NCBI RefSeq assembly: GCF_001685415.1
Contig: NZ_CP014989.1
Coordinates: 930,001-994,000, forward strand
Direction of reading: 5' to 3'
Length of the DNA: 64,000 nt
Origin: Serinicoccus hydrothermalis
Lineage (GTDB): Bacteria > Actinomycetota > Actinomycetes > Actinomycetales > Dermatophilaceae
Shown here in pieces: positions 49,367-57,763 of the stretch. Each line of letters opens with the position of its first letter. Position 1 is the stretch's first letter. The notes beneath the pieces were generated by a model. The model had not been told where the DNA came from, did no database searches, and saw only the letters and a list, made by a program, of their open reading frames with translations. Both the position numbers and the translations under genes were made by a program.

Positions 49367-51502
49367 ATGCCCTCTCCCCGGACCGCCTTCCACGACCTGT
49401 CCCACTACGTCGCCCTCCCGCGCGTCTCGGGGCTCGCCCTGAGCCCGGACGGCACCCGCCTGGTCACCTCGGCGGCGACCCTCAACCCCTCCGGCACCGG
49501 CTACGTCTCGGCGCTGTGGGAGGTGGACCCGACGGGCGAGCGGGAGGCATACCGGATCACGCGCAGCGCCAAGGGCGAGAGCGGCGCGGCCTTCGGAGCC
49601 GACGGCGACCTCTACTTCACCTCGAGCCGCCCCGACCCCGACGACGAGGAGGACGCGGCCGAGGGTGCGGCACTCTGGACCATCCCGGGCCACGGCGGTG
49701 AGGCCCGGGTGCTGCTGCGCCGCCCCGGGGGCGTCGCGGCGGTGACCGCCGCCCGGGACGCCGACCGGGTCCTCGTCACCGCGGGGCTGCTGCCCGGCGC
49801 CTCCACCGAGGCCGAGCACGCGCAGCTCGCGGAGGGCCGCACGAAGGCCAAGGTGGACGCGATCCTGCACACGACCTACCCCATCCGGTTCTGGGACCAC
49901 GACCTCGGCCCGGAGCGGCCCCAGGTCTTCGCCCTCGACGACGGCCCCGCGCCGGGCGTCGACGCCGTGCCCGAGGACGACCCGGACGGCCAGCCCGGGG
50001 CCGCGCTGCCGGGCACGACCGACCGGGCGCGCGAGGTGCACCTTCGCCTGCTCACCGGCGACCTGCCCGCGCCCCTGCACGAGCCCAGCCCGCAGGTCGC
50101 CCCGGACGGCAGCTTCATGCTCGTCGGGCTCACCGTCCCGCAGGGCCGCGCCGACCTGCGCGAGGGCATCGTGCGGGTCGACCTGGACGGCGGCGGGACG
50201 CGCACGCTCTTCGACACCGCGGGCCAGGAGGCGCACGCCGGGCCGGTGAGCCCGGACGGCTCGCGCGCCGTCGTGGTCGTCAGCGAGATCACCTCGCCGA
50301 CGACCGCGCCGCACCCGCGGATGCACCTCATGGACACCGCGACCGGGGAGCTCACCCCGCTCGCGCACGACTGGGACCGCTGGGCGCAGCCGGTCGCCTG
50401 GACCCCGGACGGCGGCTCGGTGCTCGTCCTCGCCGACAGCGAGGGACGGAGGCCGGTCTTCCGGGTCGACGTCGCCACCGGCGAGGTCACCCGGGTCACC
50501 CGGGACGACGCCGCGTGGAGCGACCTCGTCCTCTCCCCCGACGGCACCACCGCCTACGGCGTGCGCTCCTCCTACCTCTTTCCGCCCGAGCTGGCCCGCG
50601 TGGACCTCGCGAGCGGCGACGTCACCCGGCTGCCCGGCCCGGCCGAGCGTCCCGAGGTCCCGGGCCGGCTGGAGGAGGTCGAGACCACGGCGGAGGACGG
50701 CAGCCCGGTCCGCGCCTGGCTGGCGCTCCCCGAGGAGGCGCCCGCCTCGTCGGCCGGGCACCCCACCCTGCTGTGGGTCCACGGCGGCCCGCTCGGCTCG
50801 TGGAACGCCTGGACCTGGCGGTGGAACCCCTGGCTCATGACCGCCCAGGGGTATGCCGTCCTGCTGCCGGACCCGGCGCTGTCCACCGGCTACGGGCAGG
50901 ACTTCGTGCAGCGCGGCTGGGGCGCGTGGGGCCAGGCGCCCTACACCGACCTCATGGCGATCACCGATGCCGCGCTCGCGCGCGACGATCTCGACGCCGA
51001 GCGCACGGCGGCGATGGGCGGCTCCTTCGGTGGCTACATGGCCAACTGGATCGCCGGGCACACCGACCGGTTCCGGGCCATCGTCACGCATGCCTCGCTG
51101 TGGGCGCTGGACGGCTTCGGCCCCACGACGGACGCCGCGTTCTACTGGCAGCGGGAGATGACCGAGGAGATGGGGCAGGCCAACAGCCCGCACCGTTTCG
51201 TCGAGGACATCGTCACCCCGATGCTCGTCATCCACGGCGACAAGGACTACCGCGTGCCGATCGGCGAGGGGCTGCGCCTCTGGTACGAGCTGCTCTCCCG
51301 CTCCGGGCTGCCGCAGGCGGAGGACGGCACCACCGCGCACCGCTTCCTCTTCTTCCCGCACGAGAACCACTGGATCCTGAAGCCGCAGCACGCGAAGGTC
51401 TGGTATGCCACGGTCAGCGCCTTCCTCGCCGAGCACGTGCTGGGCCAGGAGCCGCCGCCGGCCGCCGAGCACCTCGGCCTCGCCCCGCCGGAGGCCGACT
51501 GA
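49367..51502 (+). CDS. S9C-family prolyl oligopeptidase / acylaminoacyl-peptidase
   Basis: 711 residues from the ATG at 49367, which has a leaderless-type layout (TAGGAA 6 nt upstream). An N-terminal beta-propeller built of SPDG-type blades (ALSPDGTRLVTSA, VSPDGSRAVVVV) precedes an alpha/beta-hydrolase domain. S553 in GGSFGGYMANW is the nucleophile, Asp in VIHGDKDYRVPIG, His in FFPHENHWI. It cleaves short or N-blocked peptides in the cytosol. No signal peptide is seen. Confidence 0.92.
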   Translation: MPSPRTAFHDLSHYVALPRVSGLALSPDGTRLVTSAATLNPSGTGYVSALWEVDPTGEREAYRITRSAKGESGAAFGADGDLYFTSSRPDPDDEEDAAEGAALWTIPGHGGEARVLLRRPGGVAAVTAARDADRVLVTAGLLPGASTEAEHAQLAEGRTKAKVDAILHTTYPIRFWDHDLGPERPQVFALDDGPAPGVDAVPEDDPDGQPGAALPGTTDRAREVHLRLLTGDLPAPLHEPSPQVAPDGSFMLVGLTVPQGRADLREGIVRVDLDGGGTRTLFDTAGQEAHAGPVSPDGSRAVVVVSEITSPTTAPHPRMHLMDTATGELTPLAHDWDRWAQPVAWTPDGGSVLVLADSEGRRPVFRVDVATGEVTRVTRDDAAWSDLVLSPDGTTAYGVRSSYLFPPELARVDLASGDVTRLPGPAERPEVPGRLEEVETTAEDGSPVRAWLALPEEAPASSAGHPTLLWVHGGPLGSWNAWTWRWNPWLMTAQGYAVLLPDPALSTGYGQDFVQRGWGAWGQAPYTDLMAITDAALARDDLDAERTAAMGGSFGGYMANWIAGHTDRFRAIVTHASLWALDGFGPTTDAAFYWQREMTEEMGQANSPHRFVEDIVTPMLVIHGDKDYRVPIGEGLRLWYELLSRSGLPQAEDGTTAHRFLFFPHENHWILKPQHAKVWYATVSAFLAEHVLGQEPPPAAEHLGLAPPEAD

Positions 51503-51529
51503 CCGTCACGGCTGGGCGGGGGGCGCCGG

Positions 51530-52747
51530 TCAGGCTGGGTGCCACCCCGCGGCGTCGCCCCAGGCACGCGCCCGGACGAAGGCCTCCGCGAACCACGGCT
51601 CCTTCGCCTGCGCGTAGTCCTTCCGCGGCGTCCCCGCCGCGACGTGGCCGGCCTTGAGCCGCGCATACCGGTCCCTCTCGTCCGGGACCGCCCGCAACCA
51701 GTCGCGGAAGAGCAGGGCGAGGGTCCACGCGGGCGAGTCGACCGACCGGACGTGGACGTGGGTGACGCGGGCCGGGTCGGCGTCGCCGAGGAGCCGTTTC
51801 GGCCATGTCTCCGGACTGTCCCGGGGCAGCCCGGCCGGCCCGGGGTGGGCGTGGTCCCACGAGTCGTCGTGGACGGTCACGAAACCGCGTCGCGCCAGCG
51901 CCGACCTGACCTTCTCGTCGTCGAGATCACCGAGGTCACGGACGACCAGCTGGAGGTCGACCACGTCCTTCGCGGCCAGCCCCGGGACGCTCGTGCTGCC
52001 GATGTGGTCGGCGCGCACGAGGGCGGCTGCGGGGACGGCGGCGCGCAACCGGGCCAGGAGCCGCTCCGCCTGGGCGGGCCAGGTCGGGTCGGGCGGGACC
52101 ACGACGAGCTCCTCCGGGGCCCTCGCCGCCTCCCCCGCGCGCAGCCACCGCTCGAAGGGCAGCAGCCGGTCCTGCCAGAGGCGGTCGACCTGCTCGTGGA
52201 GCTCCTCCACGGTGCCGGAGTTGTCGAGCAGCACGTCGGCGGCCGCGGCGCGGGCGGCGTCGTCGGCCTGGGCGGTGATCCGGGAGCGCGCCGCCTGCTC
52301 GTCCATGCCGCGAAGTTCCACCAGACGGCGCAACCGCTCCTCCTCGGGCACGTCGACGATGACGGTGAGCGCGTAGTCGGCGGCCAGACCCATCTCCACG
52401 AGCAGCGGGATGTCGTGGACGACGACCGCGTCGTCCGGCGCGGCGTCCATGAGCTCGGCGGAGCGGCGCCGGATCTGCGGGTGCGTGATGGCCTCCAGGT
52501 CACGCCGGGCCTGCTCGTTCGCGAAGACGACCCGGCCCAGCGCCGGCCGGTCCAGGGACCCGTCGGCGGCCAGCACGTCGGGACCGAAGCGCTCGGCGAT
52601 CTGCTCCAGCGCCGGCATACCGGGCTCGACCACCTCGCGCGCCACCGCGTCGGCGTCCACGACGACCGCACCGAGCTCGGCCAGCCGGGCCGACACGGTG
52701 GACTTGCCCGACCCGATGCCGCCGGAGAGCCCGACGCGCAACGTCAT
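51530..52747 (-). CDS. coaE: dephospho-CoA kinase fused to a GrpB (UPF0157) domain
   Basis: 405 residues from the ATG at 52747. Residues 1-200 are CoaE, the last step of CoA synthesis, with P-loop GLSGGIGSGKST and VVHDIPLLVEMG. From about residue 212 comes a GrpB-type nucleotidyltransferase-like domain (RADHIGSTSVPGLAAKDVVDLQLVV, broken by Gly). The same CoaE-GrpB fusion is known in mycobacteria, where the second domain aids the first. The start overlaps the stop of the preceding gene (ATGA). Confidence 0.94.
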   Translation of the reverse strand: MTLRVGLSGGIGSGKSTVSARLAELGAVVVDADAVAREVVEPGMPALEQIAERFGPDVLAADGSLDRPALGRVVFANEQARRDLEAITHPQIRRRSAELMDAAPDDAVVVHDIPLLVEMGLAADYALTVIVDVPEEERLRRLVELRGMDEQAARSRITAQADDAARAAAADVLLDNSGTVEELHEQVDRLWQDRLLPFERWLRAGEAARAPEELVVVPPDPTWPAQAERLLARLRAAVPAAALVRADHIGSTSVPGLAAKDVVDLQLVVRDLGDLDDEKVRSALARRGFVTVHDDSWDHAHPGPAGLPRDSPETWPKRLLGDADPARVTHVHVRSVDSPAWTLALLFRDWLRAVPDERDRYARLKAGHVAAGTPRKDYAQAKEPWFAEAFVRARAWGDAAGWHPA

Positions 52748-53418
52748 GCCGGCGTCTCTCCGCTGCCCTCGCGTCCCTGCCAGGTGCAGACGCAGACCTC
52801 GTTGCCCTCGGCGTCCGCGAGGACCCACCAGGACGGGGCGAACTCGTCGGTGACCAGGTGGCCGCCGGCCGCGAGCGCGGCCACGACCCGCTCCTGCGCG
52901 AGGTCGTGCGGCACGTCGAGGTCGAGGTGGAAGCGGCCCCGCTGGGTACGGGCCTCGTCCATCTGCTGGAACCACATCGGCGCCAGCCGGCCGGCCGGGT
53001 CCTCGAGGTGGTCCTCCTCGGTCTCGGCATACCCCAGGACCGCGGCCCAGAACGGCTCGACCGAGGGGGCGTCCATCACGTCGAGGGCGACCTCGAGCTC
53101 GGAGACCTCGTGCGGCCTCGCCTCCAGCCCGAGCTCGGCCGCGGCGGCGCTGACCGCGACCGCCAGGGCACGGTCACGGGTGGTGAGCGCGCCGACGTCG
53201 TGGCTGACCGTCGAGACGGTGACGTGCGGGTAGCGCAGGTCGACGTCCGGGTGGTGGTCCACCTCGTCGGCCAGCTCGGCGATCCGCGCCACCAGGCGCG
53301 CCCCGGCCGCGAAGTCTCCCGTCGCGAAGCGGGCGTGCAGCCGCCCGCGCAGCACCCGCCAGTCGGCGAGCTCGGGATCGGTGGACAGGGCGTGGTCGGT
53401 GAGCGTCTGGGAGGACAT
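52744..53418 (-). CDS. pterin-4a-carbinolamine dehydratase domain fused to a VOC/glyoxalase-like domain
   Basis: 224 residues from the ATG at 53418. The N-terminal 100 residues match pterin carbinolamine dehydratase, with active-site pattern ADEVDHHPDVDLRYPHV. The C-terminal half (VALDVMDAPSVEPFWAAVLGY, then RGRFHLDLDVPHD) is a VOC-type fold resembling glyoxalases and bleomycin-resistance proteins. The fusion recurs in actinobacteria, but its substrate is unknown. It is coupled to coaE. A set of 22-bp repeats lies upstream. Confidence 0.85.
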   Translation of the reverse strand: MSSQTLTDHALSTDPELADWRVLRGRLHARFATGDFAAGARLVARIAELADEVDHHPDVDLRYPHVTVSTVSHDVGALTTRDRALAVAVSAAAAELGLEARPHEVSELEVALDVMDAPSVEPFWAAVLGYAETEEDHLEDPAGRLAPMWFQQMDEARTQRGRFHLDLDVPHDLAQERVVAALAAGGHLVTDEFAPSWWVLADAEGNEVCVCTWQGREGSGETPA

Positions 53419-53440
53419 ACCGCGACTCTGCCAGATCCCG

Positions 53441-53528
53441 ACCGGCCGCACGGTTTGCGACCACCGGCCGCACGGTATGCGCCGACCGGCCGCACGGTCT
53501 GCGTCCACCAGCCGCGCGGTATGCCTAG
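53441..53528. repeat. four tandem 22-bp repeats
   Basis: Units begin at 53441, 53463, 53485 and 53507. Each has the core ACCGGCCGCACGGT followed by TTGCG, ATGCG or CTGCG; the fourth has two changes. They fill the gap between the pterin dehydratase-VOC gene and the PIN gene, and the last unit runs over the PIN stop codon. Two units contain GGTATGC. Confidence 0.92.
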
Positions 53529-53908
53529 CTGACGACCTCGATACCGAGCTTTCGGGCAACGCGCCCCAGCCCCCGGTCGAAGGTCGCGAGCCGGGCCCGG
53601 TGCTGCTGCGCGCTGATGGCGACGCAGCAGTCCGGCATCCTCAGCGCGGTCGTGACACGAAGGTCGGCGAGGGCCCCGGCGCTCTCGACCGGCAGGGGCA
53701 GCGTCTCGATCTGCAGGTCCTGCATGAGCAGCTCGACGTCCTCGCCGCGGCCGACCCGGGTCGGCGCCACGAGGATCTCGGCGTGCGTGAGCACGTCGAC
53801 CGCGAAGGTGTCTGCGGACTCCCGGGTGAGCAGGGCGAGCGCCGCGCCGTGGTGGGCGTCGTCACCGTCGAGATCGCCGATGAGGACGCTGGCATCGAGC
53901 ACGATCAC
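53525..53908 (-). CDS. PIN-domain ribonuclease toxin (VapC-like)
   Basis: 127 residues. It begins MIVLDASVLIGDLDGDDAHH with the first acidic residue D5, then a central Glu in LTHAEILVAPTRVG, and a late Asp in ARLATFDRGLGRVARKLG, the acidic site of PIN ribonucleases. VapC toxins cut tRNA or rRNA. Its ATG overlaps the stop of the small upstream gene (ATGA), the usual antitoxin-toxin arrangement. Confidence 0.88.
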   Translation of the reverse strand: MIVLDASVLIGDLDGDDAHHGAALALLTRESADTFAVDVLTHAEILVAPTRVGRGEDVELLMQDLQIETLPLPVESAGALADLRVTTALRMPDCCVAISAQQHRARLATFDRGLGRVARKLGIEVVS

Positions 53909-54174
53909 CTCGGCCAGTCCTCGCGCAGCTGCTCCAGGTGGTACGTCGGGTAGACCCCGGTCAGGGTCCCCCGGTGCCGACGCAACGCCGTGAGCCGGTC
54001 GGCGTGCTCGTCACGCTGCTGGCTCACGATCAGTCGATGGCCCTCGAGAGCCAGGCGGGTGATGAGCTGACCGCGGCTGAGGTCGGGCCATCTCGCCTGG
54101 GCGACGTCGAGCGCGTCGGAGAGCTCGTCGATCTCCGTGACCTGGTGCCGGGGGCGAGGGTGGGCATATCCAAG
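53905..54174 (-). CDS. probable VapB-type antitoxin
   Basis: 89 residues if the TTG at 54174 is used, with AGAGGG 7 nt upstream; the frame stays open further but loses any ribosome-binding site. The middle (VTEIDELSDALDVAQARWPDLSRG) resembles a ribbon-helix-helix head that would bind DNA, and the basic tail (RLTALRRHRGTLTG) could bind the toxin. Named mainly from its coupling to the PIN gene. The start is uncertain. Confidence 0.65.
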   Translation of the reverse strand, partial: LGYAHPRPRHQVTEIDELSDALDVAQARWPDLSRGQLITRLALEGHRLIVSQQRDEHADRLTALRRHRGTLTGVYPTYHLEQLREDWPR

Positions 54175-54619
54175 TGTATGCCCTCTGCTCAGGGGTGGTA
54201 CCCCCCTGTGGACAACTGATCCAGTGGGGTAGTCGGTCGGGCTGGGCGCGGCTGCTCGCAGGGAGGGGGTGGCGGTGCCGGGCGATGACCTCAAACAGAC
54301 GACTGCAAGGCACTAAGCCAACTCAGGTACGTGCACGGGGTTCTGCCGCTCCCCGCGGGGCCTGTCAGCCGGCCGGAGGGACGCTCCACCAACTGCCCAC
54401 CACCAGGTGCCTGTCCAGCTCCCGAGAACAGCCGATCAAGAAATGAACGCGGGCTCTCAGCCGAGCAGCTCGCACCGTCACCCCGATTCACACACGCCAC
54501 ACCAGCAACACCCCCTTGGACTTACTCACCTAGTCGGCCCACGGACAGGGAGATCAACTGTCCGTCAGCAGTGAAGTACCTGTCCGCCTACAGGGAGATT
54601 GGCATGTCCGCTAGCAGCT
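54175..54619. other. intergenic region at the edge of the accessory block
   Basis: 445 bp with no convincing gene. GC content falls along it. From 54545 to 54618 two related 28-29-bp direct copies begin ACAGGGAGAT and end GTCCG..AGCAG, 45 bp apart. The first copy lies within GGACAG-CTGTCC, a 6-bp inverted repeat. No tRNA, integrase or clear att site is seen. Confidence 0.5.
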
Positions 54620-55213
54620 TCAGTGGACGCGTGGCCGTCGACGAGCCCAAGTGAGCAGTCCGATCGCGAAGAGCACGGTAGAGAAGGCGACGTGACCCAT
54701 CGTGGGTTCACGTTGGAGGATCCAGGCCCACGACAAGGGCGTCCCAAAGACGTCGGTACCGAAGGTCAACGTCATTCCCGCATGGATCACGGGGAGGGCC
54801 CATGCGATCTCCTCCCACAGGACGGCGGCCGCGAGAAGAGCCTCCCCGCTCAGGCTGAGCAAGCACACCAGCACCGGACCTGAAGCCTGACCCCCGCCGA
54901 GCAAGACCATGGCCACCACTATCGACGCCATGAGCAAAGCCACCCGAAGCATCCGCCATATCCTGATGTCGCGCGGTCCCACCCAGGGCAGGACGGTCAC
55001 CGGCTCCTTGAGAAGGAGTGTGACGGCGAAGGCGCCCACGAGGCCGCTCAGGATGGCGCTCGGACCCTGCACCACGACTCCCACTGCGTTGAGCTGGGGT
55101 GTGGTGAACAGCGGGCCCAGGAGCACAGGCGCGAGCACGGCCAGGATGGCGAGCAAGACGGCGAGTCGGACGTTCCACCAGCTCCCCCAGTGGCGAATGT
55201 TCAAGACTCGCAC
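54620..55213 (-). CDS. small multi-pass membrane protein of the bacteriocin-like operon
   Basis: 197 residues from the GTG at 55213, overlapping the previous stop by 13 nt. About six membrane segments are seen (for example VRLAVLLAILAVLAPVLLGP, SAILSGLVGAFAVTLLL, LLMASIVVAMVLLGGG and FSTVLFAIGLLTWA), with short loops and a basic C-terminus. I do not recognise the family. As the last gene of a coupled peptide-ATPase-permease operon, it is a candidate immunity or second permease subunit (inference). Confidence 0.75.
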   Translation of the reverse strand: MRVLNIRHWGSWWNVRLAVLLAILAVLAPVLLGPLFTTPQLNAVGVVVQGPSAILSGLVGAFAVTLLLKEPVTVLPWVGPRDIRIWRMLRVALLMASIVVAMVLLGGGQASGPVLVCLLSLSGEALLAAAVLWEEIAWALPVIHAGMTLTFGTDVFGTPLSWAWILQREPTMGHVAFSTVLFAIGLLTWARRRPRVH

Positions 55214-56394
55214 CGCTGCACGCTCGCGACCCAGCCGGCCACCGTCGCCCGGGGCACCTCCCCTCCCAAGGGCGCCATATTTTGTGCGACTGCCTGGAGC
55301 CACGCGGACAGGTCGTTGCGTGCCGCCTCGGCTTCAGGATCGGGGCACGAGCCGGCCGGCAGGGAGCGCACCGCAAGATCTGCCATGGTCCGCTCACGCA
55401 CCTCCTGACCATCCTCCTGTGGCAGCGAGCCGATGTGGACATCCTCAGCATCAGGCGTGCCGGCACCGATCTGGCGATAGGTCGAGGGAAGGGTATAAAC
55501 GTCACCCACCAGCATGTCGACTTGTTGGAGGGCGTCGATCGCTGCGGGAATCCTCTCGGCCTGTTGCGGCCATGTACATACGGTGTAGCTATTGAGAGAA
55601 CGACAGGTCGGATCGTCGGTGCGCGCCTGCACCGCCGGCCAGTTCGGGGAAGTCGACACGATCGCGAGCCCGGCGACGAGACCGAGGAACCCTACGCCCA
55701 CGGCGCGCACGCGCCATCGCGCCATGAGCGTGGCCGCCAGAAGGACACTCAGCCCCGCCGCTATTAGCGCTTTTCCGCTGTTAAGGCCGACGTTAGGCTG
55801 GAGGAAGATCGGAAAGGCAGTCCCGGGATAGACCGTGGCCCAGCGCGCGGACCAGAGTTCGATGTAGCCGCCGCCGTACAGGAGGGCGAAGGACAGCACA
55901 GCTACCATCAGAGCAGACTTGGTCGAACTCCATCGGTATCCCACGGCCGTTCCCACCGTTGTGCACAGCAGGATGAGGGAGAGCGCCGCAGCTACCAAGG
56001 ACAGATCAGACCACCTGAAGATTCCTGTGGAACCGCGCTGCAGACCAGCCACCAGAATCCCGAGGTAGGCGAGCACAGCCCAGATCATGACGGCAACGAC
56101 CAGCACACAACCACTGCCGAACTGGCCGCGCGGGGTAGCTCTGACCAGCTCGCTGACGTTGGCTCGGCCATCCTTGCTCGCCTGAGCGGTCGCTACGCCG
56201 GCTGCGACTGGTCCGAGGAAGAATACACTGGTCAGCGCCATGTTCGCGGCGTTGGCGCCATCAGCTCCATCTGGTAACGGCCCGAGGGACCAACCGATGA
56301 TGAGGGCAGCCACGAGCAGGACGAAGCCGCCGGCAAGAGGGAAGCCAGAGGTGGCCCTGTCACGGATGATCGGGAACATGCCCATCTCGATCAT
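55201..56394 (-). CDS. ABC transporter-associated membrane protein with extracytoplasmic C-terminal domain
   Basis: 397 residues. About seven membrane segments occupy residues 15-243 (such as FVLLVAALIIGWSLG, GCVLVVAVMIWAVLAYLGI and LSLILLCTTVGTAVGY), followed by a 150-residue soluble tail with four cysteines (PTCRSL, YTVCTW, GSCPD, QRCES) that should lie outside the cell. The start at 56394 overlaps the ATPase gene by 35 nt; ATGs at 56385 and 56379 are also possible. It is the likely permease partner of the adjacent ATPase. Base composition and codon use are less GC-rich than the core genome, suggesting transfer. Confidence 0.8.
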   Translation of the reverse strand: MIEMGMFPIIRDRATSGFPLAGGFVLLVAALIIGWSLGPLPDGADGANAANMALTSVFFLGPVAAGVATAQASKDGRANVSELVRATPRGQFGSGCVLVVAVMIWAVLAYLGILVAGLQRGSTGIFRWSDLSLVAAALSLILLCTTVGTAVGYRWSSTKSALMVAVLSFALLYGGGYIELWSARWATVYPGTAFPIFLQPNVGLNSGKALIAAGLSVLLAATLMARWRVRAVGVGFLGLVAGLAIVSTSPNWPAVQARTDDPTCRSLNSYTVCTWPQQAERIPAAIDALQQVDMLVGDVYTLPSTYRQIGAGTPDAEDVHIGSLPQEDGQEVRERTMADLAVRSLPAGSCPDPEAEAARNDLSAWLQAVAQNMAPLGGEVPRATVAGWVASVQRCES

Positions 56395-57085
56395 GCAGAA
56401 CCTGGATGAACAGTGACTCGAGCTTCTGGCTCGAGCTCTCCTGAGCCGATGGTCCGGCGGGCGGCTTGAGCCCGGACCAGGCGACTCTGCCCCCGTTCAG
56501 TATGACGACGTCATCGGCTACCGCGGCAGCATCCTCCACCAGATGGGTCGACATGAGGACTCCGGTGGTCTCCGACATGCCCCGGATCGTCTGCAGGAGG
56601 CTTCGTCGCTGAGTCGGATCCAGTGCGTTGGTCGGCTCATCGAGCACGATCAAGCCCGGGTCCCCAAGGAGCGCCTGAGCCACGGCGAGCCGGCGGCGCA
56701 TCCCGCCAGAAAGGGATCCCACCTTGTCGGAGGCCTTCCCCACCAGCCCCACGATACCCAGAACCCTTCTCACCTCATCGGCCCAGAGTCGTGGTGACAG
56801 ACGCTTGAGCCAGGCGCAGTAGTTGAGAAACTGGTGGCACGTCAGACCTCCGTCGATCTGGAGGTCCTGGGGAACGTAACCGACCAGACCTCTGACGTCG
56901 GCTGCCTCTATAGTTCCTTGCTGCAGCTTCAGCGCACCGGTGACCAACCCCAAGAGTGTTGACTTGCCAGCCCCGTTGGGACCCAGCAGCGCCAGACATT
57001 TGCCGGCCGACTCAAATGAGACGCCAGAGAGGCCCTGACCAGAGCGTCGATAGGTGTGGTAGACGCCCTCGACCTTCAGTAGCAA
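56360..57085 (-). CDS. ABC transporter ATP-binding protein
   Basis: 241 residues from a TTG at 57085 that overlaps the end of the peptide gene by 10 nt. Walker A ALLGPNGAGKSTLLGL (K41), Q-loop YVPQDLQIDGG, signature LSGGMRRRLAVAQALL, Walker B LIVLDEPTNALDP, H-loop STHLVED. This subtype pairs with ABC-2-like permeases in drug, lantibiotic or bacteriocin export and immunity. The TTG start and coupling suggest that its level is tied to peptide translation. Confidence 0.93.
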   Translation of the reverse strand: MLLKVEGVYHTYRRSGQGLSGVSFESAGKCLALLGPNGAGKSTLLGLVTGALKLQQGTIEAADVRGLVGYVPQDLQIDGGLTCHQFLNYCAWLKRLSPRLWADEVRRVLGIVGLVGKASDKVGSLSGGMRRRLAVAQALLGDPGLIVLDEPTNALDPTQRRSLLQTIRGMSETTGVLMSTHLVEDAAAVADDVVILNGGRVAWSGLKPPAGPSAQESSSQKLESLFIQVLHDRDGHVPDHP

Positions 57086-57501
57086 ATCTGCACGTATCCG
57101 CTCGGCTTACCAGTCAGATTTCCTGAGTAGTTCCAGGTCGAGCGGGCGTAATATTCTCGTGAAGTGTACGAGGAGTACTGACCAGAAGCGTAAGCCGAAG
57201 CGCGGTACTGCCGCGACGCCGAGGCCTGATTCGGGTCAGCCTGGCATGTTCTGTGCCACTTCACATTTCCGACGAACGTGGCATACGAACTGGACCCGGG
57301 TGCATCCATGCACATCCTGTCATTGCTGCCCGAGCCCCACACCCTGTAACTGTTGCCCGAGCCAGATGGGACATCGTAGTAGAATGTGACCTGGCCCGTC
57401 GATGGAACGTACTGGCCTGCGGCGAAGGCTGCCACAGCTCCCGGTCCAACAACGAGCAACGACGCCAGCAGAGGAGCCGCAACCTTCCGTGATGTACTCA
57501 T
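57076..57501 (-). CDS. secreted Tyr/Ser-rich peptide, candidate lactococcin-972-like bacteriocin
   Basis: 141 residues from the ATG at 57501, with GGAG 7 nt upstream. A signal peptide (MSTSRK, hydrophobic core, AAFA-AG) ends near residue 27, leaving about 114 mature residues rich in Tyr, Ser, Ala and Gly, with cysteines at 64, 86 and 140. The C-terminal SGNLTGKPSGYVQICY resembles the GRNLTEKASFYYNFW end of lactococcin 972, recalled from memory. The middle SSYATFVGN resembles its HSATVVN. Lactococcin 972 operons likewise encode a Sec-secreted peptide with an ABC transporter for immunity. The similarity is weak and the cysteines are not in lactococcin 972, so another secreted peptide is possible. 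Confidence 0.6.
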   Translation of the reverse strand: MSTSRKVAAPLLASLLVVGPGAVAAFAAGQYVPSTGQVTFYYDVPSGSGNSYRVWGSGSNDRMCMDAPGSSSYATFVGNVKWHRTCQADPNQASASRQYRASAYASGQYSSYTSREYYARSTWNYSGNLTGKPSGYVQICY

Positions 57502-57546
57502 GGAAAACTCCAGTCCAAGGGACTCAGTACCCTTCTCCTTTCTCGG

Positions 57547-57575
57547 AAATTGCACCCCTTCTTAGAAGCCGTCAA
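57547..57575 (-). promoter_or_regulatory. possible promoter of the bacteriocin-like operon
   Basis: Minus-strand TTGACG (57575-57570) and CAATTT (57552-57547) are 17 bp apart, 46 nt before the peptide start, in an AT-richer patch. Confidence 0.4.
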
Positions 57576-57595
57576 CCCCCGGGCTAGTTTTCCGA

Positions 57596-57654
57596 CCGGG
57601 GCGCAGGTGAACGAGGTGTGGACCTACGACATCCCCAACCAGGGCACCAAGTAG
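57596..57654 (+). pseudogene. 3' end remnant of an unidentified gene
   Basis: A short GC-rich stretch reads AQVNEVWTYDIPNQGTK then stop (TAG at 57652). It looks like the tail of a core-type gene whose body is gone, marking a recombination junction between the peptide operon and the IS3 remnant. The original gene is not identified. Confidence 0.4.
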
Positions 57655-57763
57655 GGCCCGCCAGCTCACCAGTTAGAACTCGTGAGCCTCAGTCAGTGAG
57701 GCGGTCCTGAACCGTCTTGAGTCTCCCGGAGGGTGCTGATCTAGCAAGGGAGACTGGTTCTGC

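Noticed and set aside
54291-54500. 69-codon minus-strand ORF in the 54.2-54.6 kb gap
   Set aside because: No ribosome-binding site, domain or coding bias is evident.
57159-57492. Plus-strand ORFs opposite the secreted peptide gene
   Set aside because: The minus-strand frame has a signal peptide, ribosome-binding site and coupling to the ATPase gene; the plus frames have none.
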